Source of the DNA: Plantibacter sp. VKM Ac-2880
GTDB taxonomy: Bacteria; Actinomycetota; Actinomycetes; Actinomycetales; Microbacteriaceae
NCBI RefSeq assembly: GCF_015351235.1
Contig: NZ_JADKSJ010000001.1
Span: 1,029,530 to 1,093,529, forward strand
Reading direction: 5' to 3'
Length of the DNA stretch: 64,000 nucleotides
Shown here piece after piece: positions 24,898 through 35,347 of the stretch (the stretch's first letter is position 1; the number at the start of each line of letters is the position of its first letter). The translations under genes were made by a program, and so were the position numbers. Below the pieces are notes generated by a model. That model did not search any database, had not been told where the DNA came from, and saw only the letters and a program-made list of their open reading frames with translations.

Positions 24898-26976
24898 TCA
24901 GGAGTGCTCGCGGTCCTCGCTCGAACGCTCGTCCTGCTGGTTGATGCGCGCCAGACGGGCGTTGTAGTCGCCGAGTTCGGCGTCACCGTCCCGCTCCGCC
25001 CGGCGGTCGTAGCGTTTCGCGGCGCGCTCGTCACTCTGGACCCACTGCGAGACGACGATGAGCGCGACGAGCACCGCCGGCACCTCGCCGACGCTCCAGG
25101 CGATGCCGCCGCCGACGCCCTGGTCGGCGAGGAGCGCGGCGGTGTCGGTGTACCCGAGCGCCGTCCACCAGTCGGCGGCGAGCACGGTCGAGCTCGACAT
25201 GATCGCCAGGCCGAAGAAGGCGTGGAACGCCAGGGTCGCGAGCAGCAGGATGAGCCGGAACGGGAACGCGGGCCGGTTCGGGCCGGGGTCGACGCCGATC
25301 AGTACCCAGAAGAACAGGTACCCGGTGGCGAGGAAGTGCACGGTCATGAGGACGTGCCCCTGGTGCGCGATCATCGCCCACTCGAACCAGCCGGTGTAGT
25401 AGAACACCACGAGGCTGCCGGCGAACAGGACGCCCGCGACGGCGGGCTTCGAGAGGAGGCTCAGGTAGCGCGAGTGCACGACGGCGAGGATCCACTCGCG
25501 GAGCCCCCGCCCGCCGTCCGTCCGGGCCGGCAGGGTCCGGAGCGCGAGGAGGACCGGGCCACCGAGCACGAGGAGCGGCGGCACGATCATCATGAGCGCC
25601 ATGTGCTGCAGCATGTGGGTGCTGAAGTGGATCTGGCCATAGGCGGCGAGGCCACCACTCGTGGCGTACAGCAGTGCGACGCAGCCGAGCAGCCAGGCGA
25701 CCAGTCGGGTCACCGGCCACGCGTCACCGCGCCGTCTGAGCCGCAGGAACGCCCACAGGTACCATCCGGCGCCGACGGCTGCGATACCGGCCCACATCCA
25801 GTCCACATGCCACTCGGTGAACATCCGGAGCGGCGTCACGGGCGGTGGGTACTCGAACCCCAGGAGGCGGCGTCGGACGTCGTCGGCGACGGGCTCCTGC
25901 GAAACGGGCGGTTGGCTGCGGGACAGCGCGACGGAGACGCCCATCGTCACGGCCATGACGACGACTTCGCCCACCGCGAGGCGGATGAAGGCCCCCGGGT
26001 CACCGCCTGGACGCAGCAGCCGGGGGATGAGGCGACGTCGGTGCCAGACGCCTGCACAACCGAGGAGCACGAGCGCCACCGTCTTGGCCACGACGAGGAG
26101 CCCGTAGGGGGTCAGGAGGTCGGACGGTCCGGCCAGACGCAGCGAGGCGTTCACGACACCGGAGAAGGCCACCGCCCCGAACGCCCAGCCGGCCAGCACC
26201 GAGTAGCGCGCGACCACGACCCCGATCTCGTTCCCGACCGCACGGCGCAACAGGATCACCGCGACGAGGCCGCCCGCCCAGGCGGTGACGCCGATGAGGT
26301 GGACGGCGAGCGAGTTCACCGCGTTGCCGTGTTCGTCGGAACCGGCCGCGTGTCCGGACAGCGAGAGCGGCAACAGTGCGAAGACCGCGATCGCGTTCGC
26401 CGCGGCGACCCAGGCGAGACGGCGGGCGAGCACCAGGATGCAGCCGACGACGAGCACGCAGCCGAGCGAGGCGAGGAGCGTCTGGCCGAGTTCGAGCTGT
26501 GTCGCGTAGAAGAGGAAGGTGTTGGCGAAGGTGGGCGACGACACAGGGACGCCGATGGAGTTGGCGGCCGTGAACACGAGGACCGCGATACCGGCGGCCA
26601 ACCAGACGGCCGACGACCAGGCCGCCCAGCGGATGGCCTTGGCCTGCGAGAACGAGACGATGCCGGGAACGATCCGTTGCCCCGGCAGGAGGAACGTCGC
26701 GGCGGTCAGGAGCCCGATCGTCACCGCCGCCGCCGCGTCGTGGATCACGCGCGCGATCGGGAGCCCCCTCGTGACCACGACACCGGGGTCGGAGAGCAGG
26801 GTCCCGGTCGAGAACGCCCCGGTGCCGACGAGCGCGAGCAGGGTGACGGCGACGGCGACCGGCACGGATGCGAGCATGATCGCCTCCGGTGCCCGGATCG
26901 GTGCCAGGCCGGGGGAGCGGTTCGGTGCGACCGCGAGGTCGTCGTCCGGTGGGGAGGAGGTGCGGGGTTCGGCCAC
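24898..26976 (-). CDS. CopD and CtaG/caa3 assembly fusion membrane protein
   Basis: A 692-residue polytopic membrane protein. The N-terminal half (about residues 35-350) resembles CopD with eight or so helices. The C-terminal half (about 380-660) is the CtaG/caa3_CtaG domain, including HFSTHMLQHMALMMIVPPLL and GHVLMTVHFLATGYLFFWVL with conserved His residues. The fusion is common in actinobacteria and links copper import with delivery of copper to cytochrome oxidase. The start is GTG at 26976 with AAAGGAG eight bases upstream. It converges with the CopC gene and lies downstream of the paralogous His-rich membrane protein gene at 27191-27802, on the same strand. Confidence 0.9.
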   Translation of the reverse strand: MAEPRTSSPPDDDLAVAPNRSPGLAPIRAPEAIMLASVPVAVAVTLLALVGTGAFSTGTLLSDPGVVVTRGLPIARVIHDAAAAVTIGLLTAATFLLPGQRIVPGIVSFSQAKAIRWAAWSSAVWLAAGIAVLVFTAANSIGVPVSSPTFANTFLFYATQLELGQTLLASLGCVLVVGCILVLARRLAWVAAANAIAVFALLPLSLSGHAAGSDEHGNAVNSLAVHLIGVTAWAGGLVAVILLRRAVGNEIGVVVARYSVLAGWAFGAVAFSGVVNASLRLAGPSDLLTPYGLLVVAKTVALVLLGCAGVWHRRRLIPRLLRPGGDPGAFIRLAVGEVVVMAVTMGVSVALSRSQPPVSQEPVADDVRRRLLGFEYPPPVTPLRMFTEWHVDWMWAGIAAVGAGWYLWAFLRLRRRGDAWPVTRLVAWLLGCVALLYATSGGLAAYGQIHFSTHMLQHMALMMIVPPLLVLGGPVLLALRTLPARTDGGRGLREWILAVVHSRYLSLLSKPAVAGVLFAGSLVVFYYTGWFEWAMIAHQGHVLMTVHFLATGYLFFWVLIGVDPGPNRPAFPFRLILLLATLAFHAFFGLAIMSSSTVLAADWWTALGYTDTAALLADQGVGGGIAWSVGEVPAVLVALIVVSQWVQSDERAAKRYDRRAERDGDAELGDYNARLARINQQDERSSEDREHS

Positions 26977-27190
26977 GGTGGTGGCTCCTTTCCTGCGGGG
27001 TCGGCGTGTTCGTCCCTCGGGACGCGTCGCCGCCGCAGCACTGGCCGCTCGACGGGTCGGCGGGGACCGTGGTCGAGCGATGGGAATGGGGAGACGGGTC
27101 GCGCGGCGCTCCGGACGTCGGAGCGCGGTGGGACGACCCGCGGTGTGGGGCGGTCGACCGGGATCGGTGTGGTCCGGCCGGACCGCGTGC

Positions 27191-27802
27191 TCAGCGGATG
27201 GTCGTGAGCGGCGGACCGCGCAGGGCGGTCGTCTCCGGGTGGAAGCCGAGCGGGTGCGCCAGGCGGGGCTCGGTCGCCGTCTGGACGCGCGTCGGGCGCG
27301 TCGGCGGCGCGTCCGTCAGTGCCCTGCGGACGAGGCGGACGAGCACGAACTCCCGCACGGCGGCGAGGGCCGAGAGGAGCGTGCCCGCGCGCTGGAAGGC
27401 GGCGATGGTCACGAGACCGGCGGCGAGGTGGGCGGACCACATGCCGACGTCGGTGTGGTGGCTCGTGGTCGCGCCGGCGACGAGGTCGACCGTGGCGGCG
27501 GATCCGTGCGTGCCGTGCGCCATGGATCCAGGGTGCTGAGCCGTTCGCGGTGCGGTGCCGAGTACGAACAGGGTGTGGAACAGCACCTGGCTGACGACGA
27601 CCGAGAGCGTGGTCCGCAGGAGGGTCAGACGCCGACCGGCGAGGAGGACGCAGGCCGCCGTGGAGAGGACGAGTGGGACGACGACGCCGAGCGCACCCGG
27701 GACCTGGCCCCCGCCCGCGACGTGCGACAGCAGCGCGATGAAGGTCGCGAACACCGCCGCGCTCGAGCCGCGGAGGACGCGGTCGGAGCGGTCTGACGGC
27801 AT
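27191..27802 (-). CDS. Membrane protein of the copper cluster, paralogue of the gene at 22622-23236
   Basis: A 203-residue protein with about four helices and a His-rich loop (HPGSMAHGTHG and TTSHHTDVGMWSAHL). It shares several stretches with the product of 22622-23236, including FATF, VLLAGRR and MW-x-AHL, so the two arose by duplication. One lies on each side of the YcnI-CopC-CopD genes. ATG at 27802 is chosen because GAGAAT at 27809-27814 on the minus strand ends seven bases upstream (leaderless). An in-frame start at 27832 is the alternative. The function is unrecognised; copper binding is inferred from context. Confidence 0.68.
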   Translation of the reverse strand: MPSDRSDRVLRGSSAAVFATFIALLSHVAGGGQVPGALGVVVPLVLSTAACVLLAGRRLTLLRTTLSVVVSQVLFHTLFVLGTAPRTAQHPGSMAHGTHGSAATVDLVAGATTSHHTDVGMWSAHLAAGLVTIAAFQRAGTLLSALAAVREFVLVRLVRRALTDAPPTRPTRVQTATEPRLAHPLGFHPETTALRGPPLTTIR

Positions 27803-27866
27803 GGGTCCATTCTCACAGACGAGCGGTGGCACGGTGTCGCCGACGGTCGGCCCCGGAATCGACGAA

Positions 27867-27901
27867 GCAGCCCCGCCATCCGGTGCGGATGACGGGGCTG
27901 C
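27867..27901 (-). terminator. Hairpin downstream of the fasciclin gene
   Basis: GCAGCCCCG (27867-27875) pairs with CGGGGCTGC (27893-27901), with a further inner ATCC/GGAT pairing. It follows the minus-strand fasciclin gene and precedes the next minus-strand gene. Confidence 0.75.
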
Positions 27902-27941
27902 GGGTGTCGCTGGTGATGCGTGCGGGTGAACCCGCGGTCGG

Positions 27942-28598
27942 CTACTTGGCCGGCGGCATCAGGACCGAGTCGATGAGGTACACGGTCGCGTTGGCGGTCT
28001 TGACGCCACCGCAGATGACCTTGGCACCGTTGACGGTGATGTTGTCACCCGAGCCCTCGACCTTGACGGTTCCACCCTCGACGGTGGTCTGGTCGCCATC
28101 GATGTCCGACGGCGCGATCTGGCCGGGGATCACGTGGTAGGTGAGGATCGACGTCAGCGTCGCGGCGCCCTCAGGCGTCTTGAGGCTGTCGATGGTCGCG
28201 GCGTCGATCTTCTTGAACGCGTCGTCGACCGGAGCGAAGACGGTGAACTCGGAGCCGTTCAGCGTGTCGACGAGGTTGACGTCGGGGTTCAGCTGGCCGG
28301 AGACCGCAGCGGTGAGCGTGGTCAGCAGCGGGTTGTTCGATGCGGCGACGGCGACCGGGTCGGCCGACATGCCGGCGACGGAGCCTGCACCGTCCGGGAC
28401 AGCATCAGCGTAGGCGGCGCAGCCCGAGCCGACGAGGTCCGCTGCGGGATCTGCAGCCATGGACTCGGTGGGTGCGGAGCTGGGCTCCATGGAGGACCCG
28501 CTGTCCGAGCTGGAGCCGCTGGAACAGGCTGCGAGGCCGAAGGTCGCGACGGCGGCGAGCGCGAGCACTGCCATGTGGTTCCGCTTGATGGTACGCAT
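27942..28598 (-). CDS. Fasciclin-domain lipoprotein (MPT70/MPT83-like)
   Basis: A 218-residue exported lipoprotein. The signal peptide ends with the lipobox LAAC, followed by a Ser-rich linker. Residues about 80-216 form a FAS1 domain with [14 protein letters not shown] and the ending [20 protein letters not shown], similar to mycobacterial MPT70/MPT83. FAS1 domains mediate adhesion or surface interactions. AAAGGAG lies six or seven bases before the ATG at 28598. It is probably monocistronic, given the terminator downstream. Confidence 0.92.
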   Translation of the reverse strand: MRTIKRNHMAVLALAAVATFGLAACSSGSSSDSGSSMEPSSAPTESMAADPAADLVGSGCAAYADAVPDGAGSVAGMSADPVAVAASNNPLLTTLTAAVSGQLNPDVNLVDTLNGSEFTVFAPVDDAFKKIDAATIDSLKTPEGAATLTSILTYHVIPGQIAPSDIDGDQTTVEGGTVKVEGSGDNITVNGAKVICGGVKTANATVYLIDSVLMPPAK

Positions 28599-28808
28599 GT
28601 GATTCTCCTTTGATGAGGTTTGGACCGGCTGTTCGAGTGCCTCTCAGAACCGGCCCTCGATGACACTTCGGAGCCCCCACAGGGGTGGTTTGGAAAATCT
28701 TCGGATCCGGCCTCGACGACCCATGGGCATTAAGAGGGACGAACTTTCCGTCCTGACCGCTGTGGAGGCTCGCGCGGCGATGTCGGCTGTGGCGGCTACG
28801 ATCGACGG

Positions 28809-30812
28809 ATGAGCTGGAGCACCGAACCCGACTGGATCCCGGACGACGCGGACGCTCCCGACGACTTCGACGCACCCCCGCCCGACGACGCCTACCTCGG
28901 CGGAGGGGTCAGCTGGGGCGCGGCGCCGTCCACGGCCGCTCCGGCTGCACCGCGTCCGGCGACCCCGGTCGCCGCGCGCGCCGCAGGCCAGAAGTTCGCC
29001 ACGGCGCAGGAGGCCTTGCACACCGTCTTCGGGTACGACGCCTTCCGCGGCGAGCAGCAGCAGATCATCGAGCAGGTCGCCGGCGGTGGCGACGCGGTCG
29101 TGCTCATGCCGACGGGTGGCGGCAAGAGCCTCTGCTACCAGATCCCCGCGCTGCTCCGGCCGGGCACGGGCATCGTCGTGTCGCCGCTCATCGCGCTCAT
29201 GCAGGACCAGGTCGACGCGCTCCTCGCGGTCGGCGTGCGCGCCGCCTTCCTCAACTCCACGCAGGATCCCGCGGAGCGCTCGCGGGTCGAGCAGGCGTAT
29301 CTCGCCGGCGAGCTCGACCTCCTCTACGTCGCGCCGGAGCGGCTGAGCTCCGAGGCCACCCGCCGCTTCCTCGGGCAGGGCACCATCGCGCTCCTCGCCA
29401 TCGACGAGGCGCACTGTGTGTCGCAGTGGGGGCACGACTTCCGCCCCGACTACCTCATGCTCGGCGAGCTGGCCGAACGCTGGCCCGACGTCCCGCGGAT
29501 CGCCCTCACCGCGACCGCCACCGACGCGACGCACCAGGAGATCACCCAGCGCCTCCACCTCGGTGAGGCGAAGCACTTCGTCTCGAGCTTCGACCGCCCG
29601 AACATCCAGTACCGCATCGTGGGCAAGAACGAGGTCCGCAAGCAGCTCGTCGCGTTCGTGAAGGAGCAGCCGGCGGGCACCGCCGGGATCGTGTACTGCC
29701 TGAGCCGCAAGACGGTCGAGCAGACGGCCCAGCTCCTCCGCGACAACGGCGTGGACGCGGTCGCGTACCACGCCGGACTCGACGCCTCGGTCCGCGCCGC
29801 CGCGCAGTCCCGCTTCCTCCGCGAGGACGGTGTCGTGGTCGTCGCGACCATCGCGTTCGGCATGGGCATCGACAAGCCCGACGTCCGGTTCGTCGCCCAC
29901 GTCGACCTCCCGAAGAGCGTCGAGGGCTACTACCAGGAGACGGGGCGCGCGGGCCGCGACGGCGAGCCGTCCATCGCCTGGCTCGCGTACGGCCTCCAGG
30001 ACGTCGTGCAGCAGCGTCGCATGATCGCGGAGTCGCCGGGCGACCTCGCCCACCAGCGCAACCTCAGCGCGCACCTCGACGCCATGCTGGCGCTCTGTGA
30101 GACGGTCGACTGCCGTCGGGTCAACCTGCTGCGGTACTTCGGCCAGCCCTCGACCCCGTGCGGCAACTGCGACACCTGCCTCGAACCGCCGGTCACCTGG
30201 GACGGCACCGTCCCCGCGCAGAAGCTCCTCTCCACGATCGTGCGGCTGAAGCGCGAGCGCAACCAGTCCTTCGGTGCTGGCCAGATCATCGACATCCTCC
30301 GCGGCAAGCGCACCGACCGGGTCGCCCAGCAGCGGCACGACGAGCTCGCGACCTTCGGCATCGGCGAAGACCTCAGCGACCAGGAGTGGCGCGGCGTCGT
30401 CCGGCAACTCCTCGCGCGGGACCTGCTGGCCACCGTCGGTGAGTACGGCACGCTCGGGCTCACGGAGGGGAGCGCGGAGGTGCTCGCCGGCAGCAGGCCG
30501 GTCGCCATGCGGCGCGAGCCGGAACGCGCTGCCCGGTCCTCCTCTCGGTCGTCCTCCCGGTCGGCGGGCGCGAACGCGGAGCTGGAGCCGGCCGCCGCCG
30601 AGCTCTTCCAGGCGCTCCGTGCCTGGCGGGCCGGCGTCGCGAAGGAGCAGGGCGTCCCCGCGTACATCGTCTTCGGTGACGCCACGCTGCGGGCGGTCGC
30701 GTCGGCCAAACCCACCTCGCTCGGCGAGCTCGACGGCATCAGCGGCATCGGTGCGAAGAAGCTCGACGCCTACGGTGCGGCGCTCGTCGAGGTCGTGTCC
30801 GCGAACAGCTGA
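28809..30812 (+). CDS. recQ: ATP-dependent DNA helicase RecQ
   Basis: A 667-residue RecQ helicase. A Pro/Asp-rich N-terminal extension of about 60 residues precedes the core: Walker A MPTGGGKS (near 102-109), DEAH box IDEAHCVSQWGHDF (near 200), motif V/VI region with ETGRAGRDG. Four zinc-binding Cys follow (CRRV, then CGNCDTC), with an RQC-type region and a C-terminal HRDC domain (about 595-667). It unwinds DNA 3' to 5' in recombination repair. The ATG is seven bases after TACGAT (28797-28802) without a Shine-Dalgarno sequence, so it is probably leaderless. Confidence 0.93.
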   Translation: MSWSTEPDWIPDDADAPDDFDAPPPDDAYLGGGVSWGAAPSTAAPAAPRPATPVAARAAGQKFATAQEALHTVFGYDAFRGEQQQIIEQVAGGGDAVVLMPTGGGKSLCYQIPALLRPGTGIVVSPLIALMQDQVDALLAVGVRAAFLNSTQDPAERSRVEQAYLAGELDLLYVAPERLSSEATRRFLGQGTIALLAIDEAHCVSQWGHDFRPDYLMLGELAERWPDVPRIALTATATDATHQEITQRLHLGEAKHFVSSFDRPNIQYRIVGKNEVRKQLVAFVKEQPAGTAGIVYCLSRKTVEQTAQLLRDNGVDAVAYHAGLDASVRAAAQSRFLREDGVVVVATIAFGMGIDKPDVRFVAHVDLPKSVEGYYQETGRAGRDGEPSIAWLAYGLQDVVQQRRMIAESPGDLAHQRNLSAHLDAMLALCETVDCRRVNLLRYFGQPSTPCGNCDTCLEPPVTWDGTVPAQKLLSTIVRLKRERNQSFGAGQIIDILRGKRTDRVAQQRHDELATFGIGEDLSDQEWRGVVRQLLARDLLATVGEYGTLGLTEGSAEVLAGSRPVAMRREPERAARSSSRSSSRSAGANAELEPAAAELFQALRAWRAGVAKEQGVPAYIVFGDATLRAVASAKPTSLGELDGISGIGAKKLDAYGAALVEVVSANS

Positions 30813-30949
30813 GCCACGCCCTGGGAGCTTCCTGCGACAGCTGTGGGGCATGGCCAAGCACGTCCGCCACGATGGGGTAGCCCCTTGTCCACATCCCACA
30901 GGTGCTTTCGGGCTTCCTTATGACAGTCCTACCATTGTGGGAGGTTTTC

Positions 30950-33055
30950 ATGGGTGAAAGGCAGGGCACAGGGATGGTCGACACAGCGATCCGGACGAGC
31001 GTCAGCGGTACGACGGCAGCGACGGTCGAGGTGGCGCCATCGAATGCGCGGCTCGACGTCCCGGCGCTCGCGCACCAGCTTCTCGGGTCATGGCCGGAGG
31101 CGCGCCTCGCCTCCCGCGCGCTCGCCGCCCGCCCGGAGATGCAGCGCATCGAGGGGCAGTCGATGGACGACCACCGCGACCGCGTGTTCCACCAGCTGAA
31201 GCTGCTCGTCGAGAACGGTCAGGTGCTCAAGGCCTTCCCGACGCGTCTCGGCGGCGCCGACGATCACGGCGGCAACATCGCCGGGTTCGAGGAGCTCGTC
31301 CTCGCGGACCCGTCGCTCCAGATCAAGTCCGGCGTCCAGTGGGGCCTCTTCGGCGCCGCGATCCTGCACCTCGGCACCGAGCCGCACCACGACGCGTTCC
31401 TGCCAGGGGCGATGAACCTCGACGTCCCCGGCGCCTTCGCGATGACCGAATCCGGCCACGGCTCCGACGTGGCGTCCATCGCCACGACGGCGACGTACGA
31501 CCCCGAGACGCAGGAGTTCGTCATCGACACCCCGTTCCGCGCGGCGTGGAAGGACTACCTCGGCAATGCGGCCGTCCACGGTAAGGCGGCGACGCTCTTC
31601 GCCCAGCTCATCACGAACGGCGTGAACCACGGCGTCCACTGCTTCTACGTCCCCATCCGCGACGACGAGGGTGCCTTCCTGCCCGGGATCGGCGGCGAGG
31701 ACGACGGGCTGAAGGGCGGCCTGAACGGCATCGACAACGGTCGCTTGCACTTCACCGGCGTGCGCGTCCCACGGACCAACCTGCTCAACCGCTACGGCGA
31801 CGTCGCCGAGGACGGCACGTACTCCTCGCCGATCGCGAGCCCCGGGCGTCGCTTCTTCACCATGCTCGGCACGCTCGTCCAGGGCCGGGTGTCGCTCGAC
31901 GGCGCCGCCACGTCCGCCTCCGCCCTCGCGCTGCAGATCGCCATCACCTACGGCAGCGAGCGCCGCCAGTTCAACGCGGGCAGCGACACGCAGGAGGAGG
32001 TCATCCTCGACTACCAGCGCCACCAGCGCCGCCTCCTGCCTCGTCTCGCGACGACGTACGCGCAGATCTTCGCTCACGACCGGCTGCTCGTGAAGTTCGA
32101 CGAGGTCTTCAGCGGGAAGGCCGACTCCGACGAGGACCGTCAGGACCTCGAGACGCTCGCGGCGGCGCTCAAGCCCCTCTCGACCTGGCACGCGCTCGAC
32201 ACCCTGCAGGAGGCGCGCGAGGCGTGCGGCGGCAACGGCTTCCTCGCCGAGAACCGTCTCACGGGTCTGCGTGCCGACCTCGACGTCTACGCGACCTTCG
32301 AGGGCGACAACAACGTGCTCCTGCAGCTCGTCGCCAAGCGCCTCCTCACCGACTACAGCCGCAAGTTCGCGAAGGTCGACGCCGGGGCGCTCGCGCGCTA
32401 CGTGGTCGAGCAGGCGACCGACCGCGCCGTGCACAACAGTGGGCTGCGGAGCCTCGCGCAGACGGTGAAGGATTTCGGGTCCACCGCGCGTTCCGTGAGC
32501 CAGCTGCGCGACACGAACGTGCAGCGCGAGCTGCTGACGGAGCGGGTCGAGTCGATGATCGCCGAGGTCGCGACCAAGCTGCGCGGCGCCAACAAGCTGT
32601 CGAAGCAGGCCGCGTCCGACCTCTTCAACGCGCACCAGAACGAACTCATCGAGGCGGCACGCGCGCACGGTGAACTGCTGCAGTGGGAGGCGTTCACCGA
32701 GGGTGTCGAGCAGATCGAGGACCAGGGCACGAAGCAGGTCATGACGTGGGTGCACGATCTCTTCGGGCTCTCGCTCATCGAGAAGCACCTCGCCTGGTAC
32801 CTCATCCACGGTCGGCTCTCGCCGCAGCGTGGTCAGGCCGTCAGCGCCTACGTCGACCGCCTCATCGCGCGGCTCCGTCCGCACGCCCTCGACCTGGTCG
32901 AGGCCTTCGGGTTCGCTCCCGAGCATGTGCGGGCGCCCATCGCGACCGGCCAGGAGGCGCAGCGCCAGCAGGAGGCCGCCGACTACTTCGCCGCGCGTCG
33001 TGCCTCGGGTGATGCTCCGATCGACGAGAAGACGCTCTCCAAGAAGCAGCGCTGA
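30950..33055 (+). CDS. Acyl-CoA dehydrogenase/oxidase family protein
   Basis: A 701-residue flavoenzyme of the acyl-CoA oxidase branch, longer than the usual 380-residue dehydrogenases because of the extra C-terminal domain. FAMTESGHGSD is the FAD-binding loop, and Glu451 in ATFEGDNN is the probable catalytic base. EACGGNGFLAENRL is also typical. It would oxidise acyl-CoA to enoyl-CoA, with oxygen as likely acceptor if it is a true oxidase. The start is ATG at 30950 with GGGAGG five bases upstream; ATG at 30974 is an alternative. TACCAT at 30930-30935 may be the -10. No other beta-oxidation gene is adjacent. Confidence 0.88.
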   Translation: MGERQGTGMVDTAIRTSVSGTTAATVEVAPSNARLDVPALAHQLLGSWPEARLASRALAARPEMQRIEGQSMDDHRDRVFHQLKLLVENGQVLKAFPTRLGGADDHGGNIAGFEELVLADPSLQIKSGVQWGLFGAAILHLGTEPHHDAFLPGAMNLDVPGAFAMTESGHGSDVASIATTATYDPETQEFVIDTPFRAAWKDYLGNAAVHGKAATLFAQLITNGVNHGVHCFYVPIRDDEGAFLPGIGGEDDGLKGGLNGIDNGRLHFTGVRVPRTNLLNRYGDVAEDGTYSSPIASPGRRFFTMLGTLVQGRVSLDGAATSASALALQIAITYGSERRQFNAGSDTQEEVILDYQRHQRRLLPRLATTYAQIFAHDRLLVKFDEVFSGKADSDEDRQDLETLAAALKPLSTWHALDTLQEAREACGGNGFLAENRLTGLRADLDVYATFEGDNNVLLQLVAKRLLTDYSRKFAKVDAGALARYVVEQATDRAVHNSGLRSLAQTVKDFGSTARSVSQLRDTNVQRELLTERVESMIAEVATKLRGANKLSKQAASDLFNAHQNELIEAARAHGELLQWEAFTEGVEQIEDQGTKQVMTWVHDLFGLSLIEKHLAWYLIHGRLSPQRGQAVSAYVDRLIARLRPHALDLVEAFGFAPEHVRAPIATGQEAQRQQEAADYFAARRASGDAPIDEKTLSKKQR

Positions 33056-34315
<1,260 letters not shown>

Positions 34316-34329
34316 TCCGCGCGGCCGAA

Positions 34330-34370
34330 CCCGTCCGACGACCGGCGTGGTCCGGTCGGTCGGAGCGGGT
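34330..34370. terminator. Hairpin between glf and the convergent glycosyltransferase
   Basis: Interrupted arms around CGTGGT pair ACCCG with CGGGT, CCGAC with GTCGG and ACCGG with CCGGT, forming a long stem that reaches the stop codon of the minus-strand gene. It would serve both convergent transcripts. Confidence 0.7.
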
Positions 34371-35347
34371 CAGGCTGAGCGCCGGGCCGCGGTACGTTTC
34401 GCGTACTCCTGGTAGACGAAGCCGGCCGCGCCTGCGACCATGCCGGCCCCCCTGGCCACTGCCCGCTCACCACGCGCGACGTGGGTGAGCTTGCCGGTGA
34501 CGCGCCCGAGCAGGACCCGCCCGCTGCCACCGACGACGCGGACGACCCCGCCGAGAAGGTACTGCAGTCGCACGCGGATCGCGTGGGCGGGCCCTGATCC
34601 CGCGAGCCGCGCGACGGTCTCCTCGACGGTGCCGTTGCGGTACGCCCGGGTGAGGATCCAACGGCGGTTTAGCCGATCCTGTGGCACGTGCTCGTAGACG
34701 ACGGCCTCGTCGCACCAGAGGATCGTGCCGCCGCCGCGGGTGAGCTGGGTGGTGAACAGCGAGTCCTCACCACCGCTGAAGGCGAGTCGGGTGTCGAAGC
34801 GCAGGCCGAGCCGTCGGACGACGTCGAGGTCGAGCAGCAGGTTGTTGGTCGCGACGGCGGGCAGGCGGTCCCCGGTGCGGTGCGCGGGACGGATGAACGC
34901 CCGCCCGGCCACGAGCCAGGCGTCCCGCTCCATTTCGAAGACGGAGACGACGCGGCCGAACACCGCCGCCGATCCATGATGGGCCCACATCGCGAGCATC
35001 GTGCCCAGCCAGTCCGGTGCCGGCTCCTCGTCGTCGTCCAGGAAGACGAGCAGTCGCCCGTCCGCTTCGTCGAGGGCCCGGTTCCGCACCGCGGCGAGGC
35101 CCGGGGTGCCCTCCAGGACGTAGCGCAACCGGCCGTCAGCGGACGGCGACAGCTCCTCGGCGACCGCGCGACCGCCACCGGCCGGGTCGTTGTCGATCAC
35201 GAGCACCTCGGCGTCCCACTCCCCGCCCGCGGCCGTTTCGGCGAGCTGTGGCAGCAGCGCCGCGAGCAGCCGGCGGAGCTCCGCGTTGCGGTGGAAGGTC
35301 GGGACGGCGACGGTCACCCGCCGAGCCGACGGATGCTCAGCGACCAC
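34370..35347 (-). CDS. Family 2 glycosyltransferase
   Basis: A 325-residue GT-A fold glycosyltransferase. The nucleotide-binding start is RRVTVAVPTFHRNAEL, the metal-binding DxD-like motif is FLDDDEEP, and a later SGGEDSLFTTQL plus a C-terminal basic helix follow. It would add one sugar to the surface glycan at the membrane. GTG at 35347 is chosen because longer starts would overlap the upstream gene by far more; even so it overlaps that gene by 11 bases, indicating translational coupling. Donor and acceptor are unknown. Confidence 0.85.
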   Translation of the reverse strand: MVAEHPSARRVTVAVPTFHRNAELRRLLAALLPQLAETAAGGEWDAEVLVIDNDPAGGGRAVAEELSPSADGRLRYVLEGTPGLAAVRNRALDEADGRLLVFLDDDEEPAPDWLGTMLAMWAHHGSAAVFGRVVSVFEMERDAWLVAGRAFIRPAHRTGDRLPAVATNNLLLDLDVVRRLGLRFDTRLAFSGGEDSLFTTQLTRGGGTILWCDEAVVYEHVPQDRLNRRWILTRAYRNGTVEETVARLAGSGPAHAIRVRLQYLLGGVVRVVGGSGRVLLGRVTGKLTHVARGERAVARGAGMVAGAAGFVYQEYAKRTAARRSA

